NCBI GenBank assembly: GCA_900088475.1
Contig: FLMG01003714.1
Location: 1 to 18,335, forward strand
Length of the DNA stretch: 18,335 nucleotides
Direction: 5' to 3'
DNA from: Hyphochytrium catenoides
Lineage: Eukaryota > Sar > Hyphochytriomycetes > Hyphochytriales > Hyphochytriaceae
The position numbers and the translations under genes were made by a program. The first letter of the stretch is position 1. The number at the start of each line of letters is the position of its first letter. Below are positions 9,152 through 18,335 of this stretch, piece by piece. Below the pieces are notes generated by a model, which saw only the letters and a program-made list of their open reading frames with translations, did not search any database and had not been told where the DNA came from.

Positions 9152-9491
9152 GACTCTTGGTGCCTTTTCTGCATACGCAGGCCCTGTTCCTCATCGCTGT
9201 TATTTAGAGCTGCTCGCTTCAGAGAGACAGTTCGCCGGGCCTGCTCTCCTCTGTTTCTCTCTTGTACCCGTAGTTTAAACCAGCGTCATCATTGTCCTCT
9301 TCTATCGGTCGCATATAAAAAAAAAGAAAATCGACAACGTATAGTACACGGCTGCTCTCACTGTTCACGATCATTCTAGGTAGAGACTCTCTAAAGTTTA
9401 GCTTAAATGCTAGCTTTCCTTGGTATGAAACCCGCAATGCCATGGTCTCTCCCTTGTTCTATATGTAGGTCCATGGCCAAATCATGTAGGC
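9152..9491. other. Convergent intergenic spacer
   Basis: This is the 340-bp gap between the stops of two convergent genes, so both 3' UTRs and polyadenylation sites should fall here. It contains an A9 run at about 9317-9325. No coding signal is seen. Confidence 0.55.
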
Positions 9492-12400
9492 TCAGCCCCG
9501 CCTGTGGTCCCCCTCTCGAGAAGCTCTAATGGTCTGCACGGCAAGCTTTTTGATGATGTCACGATCCAAGAGTAGCTCCTCTTCGTCCTCTCCGCACTCC
9601 GCTCCGCAGGCTATGGGAGGCAATAAGATGTTTTTCAAAACGATGGGGAAACAGGAAAAGTGCGTGGGACAGAGAACTACTCACCGGCGCTGTCGTCTTC
9701 GGCTCCTGCGATAGAAGAGTCCACAGCGGCGCTAGTGTTCCCAATTCTTCCTGAAAACATCCCCTCAGATCCAGCAGCGGCCACTGCGGCGGCAAGGGTA
9801 GCAGCGCCGCCAAAGGACCTCTTCTTCTGCGGACCACCAAGTGGCCGTCGGGTGCCCCGAACAGCGTAGCTGGAGGATCGGCGTGGAGTGGATAGGGGCA
9901 GACCGCGCCGGTCCCGAGCCGTGCTGCTGGCAGGATGTGTGGGCCGCCTGACGCGGATGTTGGTCTCTGTGAGCTCGTCCAGCTCTTCCTCCTCGTTCAC
10001 CCCTTGTAGTGGCTGTGAGGGAGGTAAGCGGTTGAGGAGGAGGTGGATGAACGTCAGAAGGAGCCAGTCTACCCGTATACTCCTCCCACATCTCTACTTA
10101 GGACCCTTGGTGATGGCACCTTTTGAAGAGTTCAGAGGTTTGAGGCCTTAAGCCCCACCGTCTCTCTCTTCTAACCATTTCCTACGGTCTAACAGTAACG
10201 AGGCTGTGAGCGCTTTGGCGGACTCTCTTTTTCTGCCTCAGTCTAGTTAATGCCCGTTCTCTCTCTTGCTTGCTCTCAGTCAACCATAGCTCAACCCTTC
10301 TGCTTAGCTCTCTCCATCGTACCATGATCCCCTCCGTGATGACCATGCTGCAGTCCCTCAGCAGCGGCTCTAACCGGTCCTCCAGCCTTCCCAGCAGGGA
10401 GACGAACTGGTGGAGAGAGACAGTGAAAAGAGAATGACCGACGTTAAACAAGGAAGATCATGAAATGAAAAGTCAGGCAACACTAGAAGCAATAGGTCAC
10501 CTTCGCCGTATCGCAAGAGGTGACGGGTGTCTTCAGAGTGGACGTCAACAGCTGCTCGAGACCGATCTGGAGGGACAAACATAGCGTTCGGCAAGAGAGA
10601 GAAAAAGTGACTTGTCCTTCTCTGCAGCGGGCCTCACTATGTTCGTTGAACCAGCCCTCTGTGTCATGATCCTAACCCATTTTCAGGTCTATCTCTTCGC
10701 TGACATTTATTTCTCTTCTAAAGCAGGGTCATCTTCCTCACCTTGATGGGTACCATCGACTCCCGCATCCGCTGCACCTCTCCTCGAACATTTGCCGTCC
10801 TCTCCTTCACCTGGCGGAGCGTGGCCTCAGCTCCTTGCTGTACGGAAGGGAGGAACAAGCAGTCAGGTACAAGGAAAGGTTTGGTCTGTGAGACAGAAGA
10901 AGGATAAAGGGAGTCTGGTTAGGCTAATCTAGACATTGCATTAGAAGTGAGAACGGGAACCTTCGACCCCTGCGCTTCTTCAATGTTGGAAGTTGTGGCT
11001 TTTCCCCCTTCTCCCTGGCAGGTATTGCTTTCTTCTCCGTAGGCGGCAAGATCCTGCTGAAGCTGGGCCTGAAGCATTGGCAAAAGTGTTATTGTGACCA
11101 TTGCTTCTTCGTTGCTACTGTACGTTCTCTTCTTTTCCTTTCTTCTCCTTGTCGTGTCTTCAGGCCACTTTCGAGTAGCAATGCCACTCACCAGGTGCTC
11201 CTTTAATGTCCCTATCTCAGAGGCATTACGTTCATTTTGAGCCAGCAGCTCTTCCTCTAGAACCCGATGCCGCCTCATAGTCTGCACCGTATAAGTCAAA
11301 GACAGGAAACGGAGAAGTCAATGTTACTGAAGAGAAGGTTGCAGCAACGAGCGACCGCGTGAGTTGGCTCTCACCTCAATGATTGCGTCAGCATTGTTGG
11401 CAGCGAGGGGGACCCCAATCATGTTGAAAAGAGCCTCAAACCTGTGAAGTCAGATAGAAATGAGTGCCGTTCTCTGTCTCCATCCCTTGCTTCTCACGAT
11501 CTACTCCGACTCTTGTCCCTAACCTGCCGTGTATGGGCCTTACCTCGCCTCTTCATCTTGTCGACTGCGAATGTTCGTGTCGAGCTTTGCGTGTAGCAAA
11601 TGCTCCACTGGGAGGGAAAGGAAAGAAGTGGAATGGATAAGGAGGGACATTTGTTTTGAGCACCGCAAGAAGGAGAGGAGAACAGAGCGAGAGGTAAGAA
11701 TAAGAAGCAGAACCTACCAAGCATGGACGCCGCGTGTTTCCCGGTGACCTCTTCCCCTTGCTGCAGTTTGTTTATCCTAATGGACTGACGTTGGAGCATC
11801 TCTGACCGCGTGTTGAGCTGCAGTGGACAAATAAATGATGTTCAGACGAGCTGCGCAACTGGGAAGCTGAAAAGGGAATGAAGGACATCGTGATGTAAGA
11901 GAAGCGAGGAACAATATAGCAGACGGTTAGCGAGGAGGAAGAAGAGTTCCTGGCGCTACCTCCGACTCATAATAGCGCTGGATAACTTCCTTGGCCTCCA
12001 AACACTTGGCACGTTCTCTGTGCTCCTTCTCTAGCTGCTCCTGCCGCGCAGCCGTGCTGCGATGCAGTTCTTGCAACTGCTTCTCAATGGCAGAAGACGC
12101 CTCCAACTCCAGGATCCTTGTCCGCTTCCCTTCTGCAGCTTTTATCTGGTGGGCGCGAAGCGCCGTCCGCAGCGCCGTGATGTCTTTCGAGACTGCGAGT
12201 GTCTCTTCCTGCTCACAGGCCGGACGATAATGTGAAGGATCAGAGCGAAAGGGAAAGCCACTCAGAGGAAAGACAAGGGGCGAGAGGATAGGGAAAGAAG
12301 AACCTGGAGTATTACCTTCAGCCTGTTCTTCATCTGCTCGAACACCATCGCCCGGCGCAAGCTTGGCCGCGTTTTCTCTTCTCTGAGCACCCGAGTCTCC

Positions 12401-13423
12401 TCTTCCAGCTGCAGCAGCTGAGCCGCTATCTGTGTGAGAGACTGGCGGTAAGATATTGGAGGAGGAGAGAGATGCTAGAAATTGGCTAAAAGTCCTTCTG
12501 GTCTTCCTTTTAATAGGAACAGACCACCAAGGGCCCATACCTCAGGACTGCAGCTGCGAATAAGATCTGTGCGGTTTCTTCCCTTTGCTCCCGCCGATCC
12601 GCCTCCCCCGCCCGTGAGTCCTTTCAGGCTTTCCACCTGGGCCGTCGGGTGCTCAGTTGGCTCGTTGGTAGAGGTTCTTTTCCCCGTTGTGACGGAGGAG
12701 AAGATGGACACCGCACTCGCACGGCCGGGAAGAGGCCTATCCCTCGATTCTCCTCGCGTCTCCTGCTCTGGATTGCCTTGTACTACGTCCTGCTGGGGGA
12801 TAGTGACGATGCCGGCCGAAAGCTTCGCGAGCTGGTCCCTCTGTCCCTTCAGTCGCTCAAGTTCCTTTCTCTTTTCCTTGCAGCTGAAGGCGAGGCGGTC
12901 GTGCTCCTCTTGAGAGGCGCGGAGGATCTCTCGCACTTGACTGCAGAAATCTGAGAGAATTTCAGTCTCAGATGCCTGAGTCTCGAACTGTCGTAGGGCC
13001 TGCAGTGCGTTCGGTATGGGGAAGCGAGCAGTTGAGGCAGCGGGAGCGTGAGGAGACGGTGAGAAGAGTAAGAGTTTCTTTGACAGTCAGTTCGGAATCC
13101 TTGCCAGGAGAGGCGTGAGATTATGCGTAAAGGGACACCGTGAACGAACAAAAGAAAAATAAGAATGTGACTGCTTCTACTGTCTCCCTGGATCCTACCG
13201 CGTAGAGCTGTTCCGTTGTAATGCGCTCTCGCTTTTTAGCTCCTCCCCCCATCGCAGTGCCATCCGGAGATGGCGCAGCAGGAGCAGAACCAGGTCGGTG
13301 CACTGACGCCGCCCCAGCGCTTTGGGCTCCTCCTCTGTCCATGCCTGCTCCCTTGATCCCCCGGATCTGGGGGTTAGGTGCGGAGCGCTGTGAAGAAGGA
13401 GTTAGAGGAGGAGCGCCGTCCAT
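9492..13423 (-). CDS. Coiled-coil protein resembling outer dynein arm docking proteins, 14 exons
   Basis: Exons in reading order: 13199-13423, 12541-12999, 12316-12429, 11960-12208, 11718-11817, 11544-11607, 11375-11441, 11192-11281, 10961-11068, 10742-10837, 10501-10566, 10323-10406, 9685-10012, 9492-9610. They sum to 2169 nt, 722 residues plus TGA, with phases matching throughout. All introns are GT-AG, 74-310 bp. Residues 1-65 are G/A/P-rich; coiled coil follows (ALRQFETQASETEIL..., IAAQLLQLEEETRVLREE, AMVFEQMKNRLK near 256, then a long charged helix to about 350). Residues 404-426 (RFEALFNMIGVPLAANNADA) and the following EEELLAQN...IGTLKEHL match my recollection of the LF..TGV..motif of ODAD3/CCDC151 and ODAD1/CCDC63 proteins, which anchor outer dynein arms to axonemal doublets. 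The tail ends in an acidic EDEEELLLDRDIIKKL. The ATG at 13423 follows 83 in-frame codons without another ATG; a longer N-terminus from an upstream exon is possible. Gene structure is strong, family assignment moderate. Two points are uncertain: donor GTTCCC of intron 9, and acceptor choice (CAG at 12210 or three bases earlier) for exon 4. Confidence 0.8.
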
Positions 13424-15540
13424 GGTGACGGCGTCTTTCGACACTCTGACCGACCGCCCTGCAGGGCCTTCTTTGCACTGCTGGTAGTAGCAGAATCCCG
13501 CCTTGCTCTGTCTACGGGCGTCGGATGATCCTATCACTGCATTGTGGATCTCGCTCCTCGCTCCCGCTTCCCCTCCTACTCTTTCTCTGTCGTCTTCTTC
13601 TTTGGTTCCTCCTGCTTCCTCAGCCAGTGTAAGCTCTGATTTCACTGCAGTCCTCGCCTTCCCTTGAACTGCTCACCTCTCCATGATCCCGTGAAGCGGC
13701 GACGACCATGAAGCGACAAGGGAGCTTTCTATCTTCTTGGCTCCGCAGTTCTGTCTCCTCTGTCACTTCTGCTTGCCCTCCTCTTCCGTCCACTCTTCAG
13801 TATCTCGCATCATTCACCAGTTGCCTCTTCTCTCTCCTCCTGCTGCCGCTGCCCTGCGGACCCTGACTGTCAGTCGTCACGAGTCAGAAGGTCGAGGATG
13901 AGGCCCCAGCTTCGCAGCCCGACTCTACTCACTGAACAGGTAATACTGTAATAACAGGCGCAGAGAGGGGAGAGGGGAAGCGGAAATATACTGTAACGGC
14001 CGGGCAGATCTAAGTAAGTATCGGTACTTGCATAAATCTGGATTTGTTTCAAAAGAATTACTGGATTACAGGTAAGAGGGCGTATGAAGAGGGGTTGTAC
14101 ATCTTATTACTCTACCAACTAGCTAGCTAATAATAAGCAGGAGGAATCCATCCCTGTTCCCACCCACGACCTCCATGAACAAATTGGATTAGAAGTTCTG
14201 CTAGTAGGCAATGATCACCTGGCACTGGGAACATAGCTAGAGAGGGCCATTAACCCCACAAGACTAAAAGTCCAGGAACGATAAAAGAGAGGGGAAAGGA
14301 AAGGAGGTTTGAACAGCAGGAATGTGGTTTTGGCTTAGTGTTAAGGCTGAACACCTTCCCCAGAAACGATTATTATCACTAAAGTCATAGGGTAGCCTCC
14401 CTTAGGGGTGGGGCCGTGGAGCCTTGGCGACATGAATGCAGAATCTGTTAACTTGTGGACATCCCTAACTAACTTCTTGTCCTCCTAATCTGCAGATCAT
14501 CTGCACGATATTCGCGTTAGGACCGGCTTATTCCAGTGAAAGGCCTACAGTAATAGCGCTTTCCATTTGAAACAGTTATTTAGGATTATCACTTAGTCCA
14601 TCTGATACCAGACCTTCGGTTGTGCTGCTGTACAGTCGGTCCTAATAAAACGATGACCACGGATTAATGACAAAACGGCGCCACGCCAACATGACGTTCA
14701 TCGCATAGATGGATGAGGAAACGACGCTAATAGGAGAAACTAGACCCCCAGTGAGGTTAGTAGTAGATGTTCTTCCGAATCTATCGTCTGGTTGCTTGAC
14801 CACTTGATAGAACGACACAATAACACTCCAGCCAGCATGTAAGTAAGTTTGTGGCAGTTTTCGTCATCATCCCCTCTGTTGCCGCTTGCGATACACGTGC
14901 GAAACTTTTGCTTGTCTTCCTAATAACTATGAAAAATGATTGTTTACGGCTAATCTTCTACCGGAGGCCCTACTGCTCTTCTTATTTCATCAATCTACCA
15001 CAAACGAGAAGGCACGGACTAGTACCGCCTGCTGCCAGTGGAGTGTAAGAACCCGTGGCTGTCGTGCCCACTTTTCTTGTTCAGAAGATATGTCATCAAC
15101 CTGTAGTGCTACTTCTTCTTGACTATTGATTCCTTTAAAGTCGCTAGAAAGCAGATGTCAAAGAAGATGTATAAGGACATAATCGGCAGCGAAAAAAGCA
15201 GGCAGGAAGTAAGCACCAAGCTGGCCCATCATTGAGGGCATCATATACTAATAGAGGTGCTGTTGTCCTCTGCCTATAATATGTGGTCACTTCCACTTTA
15301 GCAGGTGGTGCATGGAGCACAGCTCACGCGTGCGAGGGATACGGTTTTATTAACCTTGTTAAGCGCAGGAGAAGGGATGGTAGTCCTGGCACTATCTATC
15401 TGAATTCAATCAAGTTATGGCCCTCAGGAAGGAGAACTCTCTTCTCTCTTATCCTCTATTTGAAGAATAGCTTTGTTTGCTCTGTCTCTCAATACTCATC
15501 GTTTTCCTCATGTAGTGTGCCCTCTTGCTAATCTTCCGCT
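13424..15540. other. 2.1-kb stretch without a supported gene
   Basis: The first 250 bp upstream of 13423 stay open in the docking-like gene's frame (stop at 13673-13675), so they hold its 5' UTR or more coding sequence. From 13.7 to 15.5 kb the sequence becomes AT-richer, with many stops in all frames. The only frames over 60 codons are short and unrecognised. I see no repeats of note. Confidence 0.4.
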
Positions 15541-15783
15541 ATGGATTTATTATGGGGCAGTTCAATAACCTTTCTCCAAGGGAAAGTCCTAGATTATGAT
15601 GATGACGATCGAGACTTCTGCCGGCCCCAGAGTAAAAAGAAGGCTAAACGAGAGCACTCAGCTCTCTCTCTTGAATCACACCTGTGGGGTTTTCAAGGAG
15701 TCATCAACAAGAGAGAACGTGCAAATTCCGATGATGTTTTAGAGGAAGAGTCTCTTGTGGACTTTCTGGGTGGTCCTTGCTAG
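15541..15783 (+). CDS. Possible small gene or exon, 80 codons, unrecognised
   Basis: An ATG-initiated frame encodes 80 residues with a non-random look: an acidic run DYDDDDRD at 18-25, a basic cluster SKKKAKREH at 31-39, and an acidic tail DDVLEEESLVDFLGG. The sequence just before the ATG is pyrimidine-rich and TAATCTTC-like, but no clear splice acceptor or family is seen. It lies directly upstream of the copia LTR-like segment and could be a gene fragment cut by the insertion. Confidence 0.25.
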   Translation: MDLLWGSSITFLQGKVLDYDDDDRDFCRPQSKKKAKREHSALSLESHLWGFQGVINKRERANSDDVLEEESLVDFLGGPC

Positions 15784-15823
15784 TTTCATGTAGTATGAGT
15801 TGAGAGTACTTTTTGTTGGGCTT

Positions 15824-15889
15824 TGATCGACGCTGGAACCAAAAGGTGTACAGCGGACGACGCAGAGGGGAAAACCCCTGGTAAATAAA
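15824..15889 (+). repeat. LTR-like segment, 5' copy, of the copia element
   Basis: This 66-bp segment starts TGATCGACGCTGG and ends CTGGTAAATAA. It matches 18268-18335 at about nine positions in ten, with a few single-base gaps. Because the second copy lies within what looks like the 3' LTR (starting at 18158), this is best read as part of the 5' LTR. Upstream similarity fades quickly, so the 5' LTR is truncated or strongly diverged. The TAAATAA/TATATAA end could be the LTR TATA box. An alternative is an independent short repeat family present in both places. Confidence 0.65.
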
Positions 15890-15911
15890 CAAAACGGAGA
15901 TTAGTTAAAGA

Positions 15912-15992
15912 GTACGTTTAGTGTATGGTGCATACTGGTTAGGGTGTCGGCAGCAAAGAAAGAGGTCTTGCGTTCGAATCTTGGAGCGTACA
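15912..15992 (+). repeat. tRNA-like sequence (SINE head or tRNA pseudogene)
   Basis: TGGTGCATACTGGTTAGGG at 15926-15944 resembles the tRNA D-arm and box A, and GCGTTCGAATC at 15970-15980 resembles the T-arm and box B, with AGGTC before it as in a normal variable loop. The ends GTACGTT (15912-15918) and AGCGTAC (15985-15991) can pair as a 7-bp acceptor-like stem with one G-U. The anticodon stem does not pair, so a working tRNA is unlikely. A 7-bp inverted pair AACGGAG/CTCCGTT encloses the whole. It starts about 20 bp after the LTR-like segment, so it may belong to the element's LTR or leader, or be a SINE inserted there. Confidence 0.5.
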
Positions 15993-16016
15993 AAACTATC
16001 CTCCGTTATATTCAGG

Positions 16017-16026
16017 CCCCCCCCCC
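16017..16026 (+). repeat. C10 homopolymer
   Basis: Ten consecutive C residues lie just after the tRNA-like sequence. Confidence 0.95.
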
Positions 16027-16905
16027 AATATTTCATTTCAAAGTGCTCACCATCCAATGATAAAATCTAACATGTGAGAGTACTTTCATCATTGGCCCAC
16101 TTTTAGAAGCTCAAGTACATAATGCGCCAATGACAGAGGTGGTTTTGCTAAAATAGACATGGATATCCGTACCTTACCTAAAATGATCAGTAACAGTACG
16201 GACTATCATTTTCGGAGTGGGCCGAAGGGAGGTTCATGGCTCTAATCGCCATTGTAATACAACTTATATTCTGCTACCAGTATTGGATTTGTATGGGATG
16301 ATTGGGCAATGTCATTAGATGAAAGTGCTCTACTATAAACCCAACTAGGGTCCCAGAATCTAGAGCTATTTGACTATCCAACCCAACGATTCCTAATAAA
16401 AGGTAAGATACTCGGTCATAGTAGAGATATCGTTGTGCTGGACAGTCAGTCCTGAAGTATTCTGGGGTTGTGACCATAAGCCATAGATATAAACAGGGAC
16501 ATCTTGTTCTCGTTTGCTCCGTATCTCGGCTTCTACTGGGAGGAGTTTGGAGCTGGAACTTGAGTAGCTGAGCTTGCCAAATTGTACTCCACATAGCTGT
16601 ACTCTCAGACTCCAACACTTCCCCGCAGCTCGAAATCCCTAAAGTGAAAGGTCGAAGCTGAACATTCAACACCTCTGGGATGCTGTGGACCCGCTAGGAA
16701 GAAATAAGTTGATTCTTGGGTTTCCATAATAGCACCGATTTCTTGATGTACGTTGAACAGCGATGTTGGCGAGATGATGTTTCCTTAGCTGAAACTTTGG
16801 TAGTTAAGCTTGCCAACTTGTAGGCCACATAGCTGTGCCCTCAGACTCCAACATCGACAGCCACACTGATTCCGAAGAGCCTCTCAGTTACAAAGAGGCC
16901 ATCTC
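16027..16905 (+). pseudogene. Decayed copia internal region (upstream of reverse transcriptase)
   Basis: No long plus-strand frame survives. In an intact Ty1/copia element gag, protease and integrase would lie here, needing several kilobases; fewer than 0.9 kb are present, so most was lost. From 16808 to 16912 one frame encodes ...SDSNIDSHTDSEEPLSYK and then EAISCQ, the usual acidic linker and start of the copia reverse transcriptase region. It continues one frame lower at about 16906-16912 into the main frame, so a one-base deletion separates them. A 62-bp unit at 16556-16617 recurs at 16791-16853. The 132-codon minus-strand frame at 16274-16672 matches nothing I know. Confidence 0.5.
16556..16853 (+). 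repeat. 62-bp direct repeat, two copies
   Basis: 16556-16617 and 16791-16853 agree at about 52 of 62 positions (GAGCTTGCCAA / AAGCTTGCCAA, then CACATAGCTGT, then CTCAGACTCCAACA in both). Both copies encode the SDSN part of the acidic linker in the same relative frame. They are 235 bp apart, so they look like an old internal duplication within the copia element. Confidence 0.75.
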
Positions 16906-18141
16906 TTGCCAGCAGCTGACACGTGGAAGGAGGCTATGGAGGAAGAAATGAAGTCATTACAGGACAATGAGACTTGGGAGCTTGCTAAGTTGCCAAAGGG
17001 GAGGAAGGCCATCAGTTGTAAGTGGCTTTTCAAGATAAAGCGCGACAAGAATGGTCATGTCAACAGACACAAAGCAAGACTCGTTGCGCGGGGTCTTACC
17101 CAAGTGGAAGAGATAGACTACCAGGAAACCTTTTCTCCCGTGGTAAAATATGTGGATGACCTCCTCATAGCATCAAATGATCCTGAGGAGGAGACCCGAC
17201 TGAAAAGGAAGCTTCAACGATCCTTCAAGATGACTGACTTGGGTTGTCTCTCCTACTTTCTGGGTCTTGAGGTGAAGCAGGAGGACGGACAGGTCAAGGT
17301 CTCTCAGCATGGCTACATCGAAAGTCTACTCAGGAGGTTTGGGATGCAAGACTGCAAACCAGCGCACACTCCTCTCTGTCTCTCTGGCTTAGAGAATCTT
17401 TTTCTGGTCTCACCACTTACAGAAGAGGGTCTGCGTGAGAAATACATGGCGGCTTTGGGCTCAGTGATGTATGCGATGCTGGGCACAAGACCTGATATTG
17501 CTTATGTCGTGGGCTTGCTCGGGAGATTTTCTTCGAAGCCTACGATGGCTCACTGGACAGCCATGAAGCGGCTCCTCCAGTATCTTGAGGCCACTGGGGA
17601 CTACTGCCTTACCTATAGTAGGGGACAATCATCTGAAGGATTAACTTCTTCTTTTCTCGTTGGGTTCACGGACGCTGACTGGACAGGTGACAAATGGGAC
17701 CGAAAAAGCACTTCCGGTTATGCTTTTTTCTATGGTGGCGCAGCTGTGACATGGAGGTCAAAGAAACAGACGACTGTGGCTCTTTCCAGCACCGAAGCAG
17801 AGTACATTGGCCTATCTGAAGCCGCAAAGGAGGCGGTGTGCCTTCGTCAGCTTCTAAAGGACCTTGGAGCAGGAGACCCGGCTGCGACGGTACTCTATGA
17901 GGATAATATGGGCTCAATCTTTCTGAGCAGCCATCCAGTTGGCCATCAGCGAACAAAACACATAGAGGTTCGATGTCACTTTGTTTGCCACAAGGTGGAA
18001 GAAGGGGAAGTAAAAATTACTCACTTGGAGACAGAAGCGATGATAGCGGATGTGCTAACGAAGGCTCTTCCTAGAGACAAGCACGCGCGGTTTGCCCAAG
18101 CTTTGTCGGGAGACTTCGCCTCCTACTCTAGCGCAACATAG
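16906..18141 (+). pseudogene. Ty1/copia reverse transcriptase/RNase H, large internal deletion
   Basis: A 411-codon frame without ATG at its start carries the 3' end of copia pol. Residues 1-81 are the N-terminal reverse transcriptase segment (WKEAMEEEMKSL, CKWLFKIKRDKNG, KARLVARG, YQETFSPVV). Residue 82 begins YVDDLL, the catalytic box. In intact copia proteins roughly 120-140 residues lie between these points, including the first catalytic aspartate, so the polymerase cannot work. The junction at 17148/17149 is in frame. The C-terminal part is well kept: the connection (GSVMYAMLGTRPDIAY) and RNase H with likely acidic residues D256 or D258 (FTDADW), E297 (STEAEY) and D333 (YEDN), plus the TKHIEVR and IADVLTKALP motifs. 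The stop at 18139-18141 lies 16 bp before the 3' LTR, as expected. Family is certain; loss of function is inferred from the gap and the missing upstream genes. Confidence 0.93.
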
Positions 18142-18157
18142 TCAGAACGAGTGGGAG
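18142..18157 (+). other. Polypurine tract of the copia element
   Basis: A purine-rich run (GAACGAGTGGGAG) ends directly before TGTTACG. In LTR retrotransposons this primes plus-strand DNA synthesis and marks the start of the 3' LTR. Confidence 0.65.
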
Positions 18158-18335
18158 TGTTACGAGAGTGAGCGTTACGACTATATGGCAGTGGTAGGAG
18201 TTTGTGGTGCTGAACTCATTGCAGCATCATCTCTCTGGAATCTGTGGCATTGTAGCATGTTGAACTGTGATCGACGCTGAAAACCAAAAAAAGTGTACAG
18301 CGGACGACGCAGAGGGGAAAGTCCCTGGTATATAA
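18158..18335 (+). repeat. Start of the copia 3' LTR (cut by window edge)
   Basis: It begins with the canonical TG (TGTTACGAGAGTG) after the polypurine tract and continues to the window end. Its last 68 bp (18268-18335) match 15824-15889. The end is a TATATAA that could be the LTR TATA box. The LTR is therefore at least 178 bp long; its CA end and target-site duplication lie outside. Confidence 0.7.

Noticed and set aside
12482-12913. Plus-strand frame of 143 codons
   Set aside because: It is antisense to exon 2 of the docking-like gene, whose frame and splice phases are consistent.
15912-15992. Functional tRNA gene
   Set aside because: Box A/B and acceptor-like pairing are present, but the anticodon stem does not pair and the D-arm is too long and unpaired.
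16274-16672. 132-codon minus-strand frame
   Set aside because: It lies in the decayed copia interior, begins without independent support and has no recognisable motif.
17666-17956. Minus-strand frame of 96 codons
   Set aside because: It is the shadow of the RNase H coding strand.
1-18335. CRISPR array, rRNA, bacterial operon or phage genes
   Set aside because: No regularly spaced repeats, rRNA-like segments or prokaryotic gene packing were seen; the introns and LTR elements mark nuclear eukaryotic DNA.

Overview
The window looks like nuclear DNA of a eukaryote, probably a flagellated protist or alga. Three things point there: a multi-exon gene with clean GT-AG introns of 74-310 bp, LTR-retrotransposon remnants of both the Ty3/gypsy and Ty1/copia types, and long CT/GA microsatellites. 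No bacterial operon or Shine-Dalgarno pattern is visible. I cannot name the species. The best-resolved gene encodes a coiled-coil protein resembling outer-dynein-arm docking proteins (ODAD3/CCDC151 or ODAD1/CCDC63 families), which would fit an organism with motile cilia.

Layout, left to right. 1-793 (-) is the 5' part of a decayed Ty3/gypsy gag that runs off the left edge. 2048-2996 (-) is a two-exon gene for a 285-residue protein with a basic-region/coiled-coil segment (bZIP-like, tentative) and a conserved-looking C-terminal domain I cannot name firmly. 3683-3808 is a CT microsatellite. 4583-5074 (-) is an intronless gene for a secreted, cysteine-rich protein with a prepropeptide layout. 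5075-7576 has no recognisable gene but holds a 14-bp inverted repeat and a 9-bp palindrome. 7577-9151 (+) is an intronless gene for a 524-residue protein of unknown family, with five CxxC-type motifs, most followed by a hydrophobic helix. 9492-13423 (-) is the 14-exon docking-like gene, convergent with the previous one. 13424-15540 has no supported gene. From about 15800 to the right edge lies a decayed Ty1/copia element: an LTR-like segment, a tRNA-like sequence with RNA polymerase III box A/B resemblance, an internal region with stops and a partial duplication, a 411-codon reverse transcriptase/RNase H frame that lost most of its reverse transcriptase, and the start of a 3' LTR.

The host genes do not form an obvious pathway. 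The points most worth following are the five-motif CxxC protein (7577-9151), the prepro cysteine-rich secreted protein, the basic-region protein with its unknown C-terminal domain, and the LTR/tRNA-like junction at 15.8-16.1 kb.
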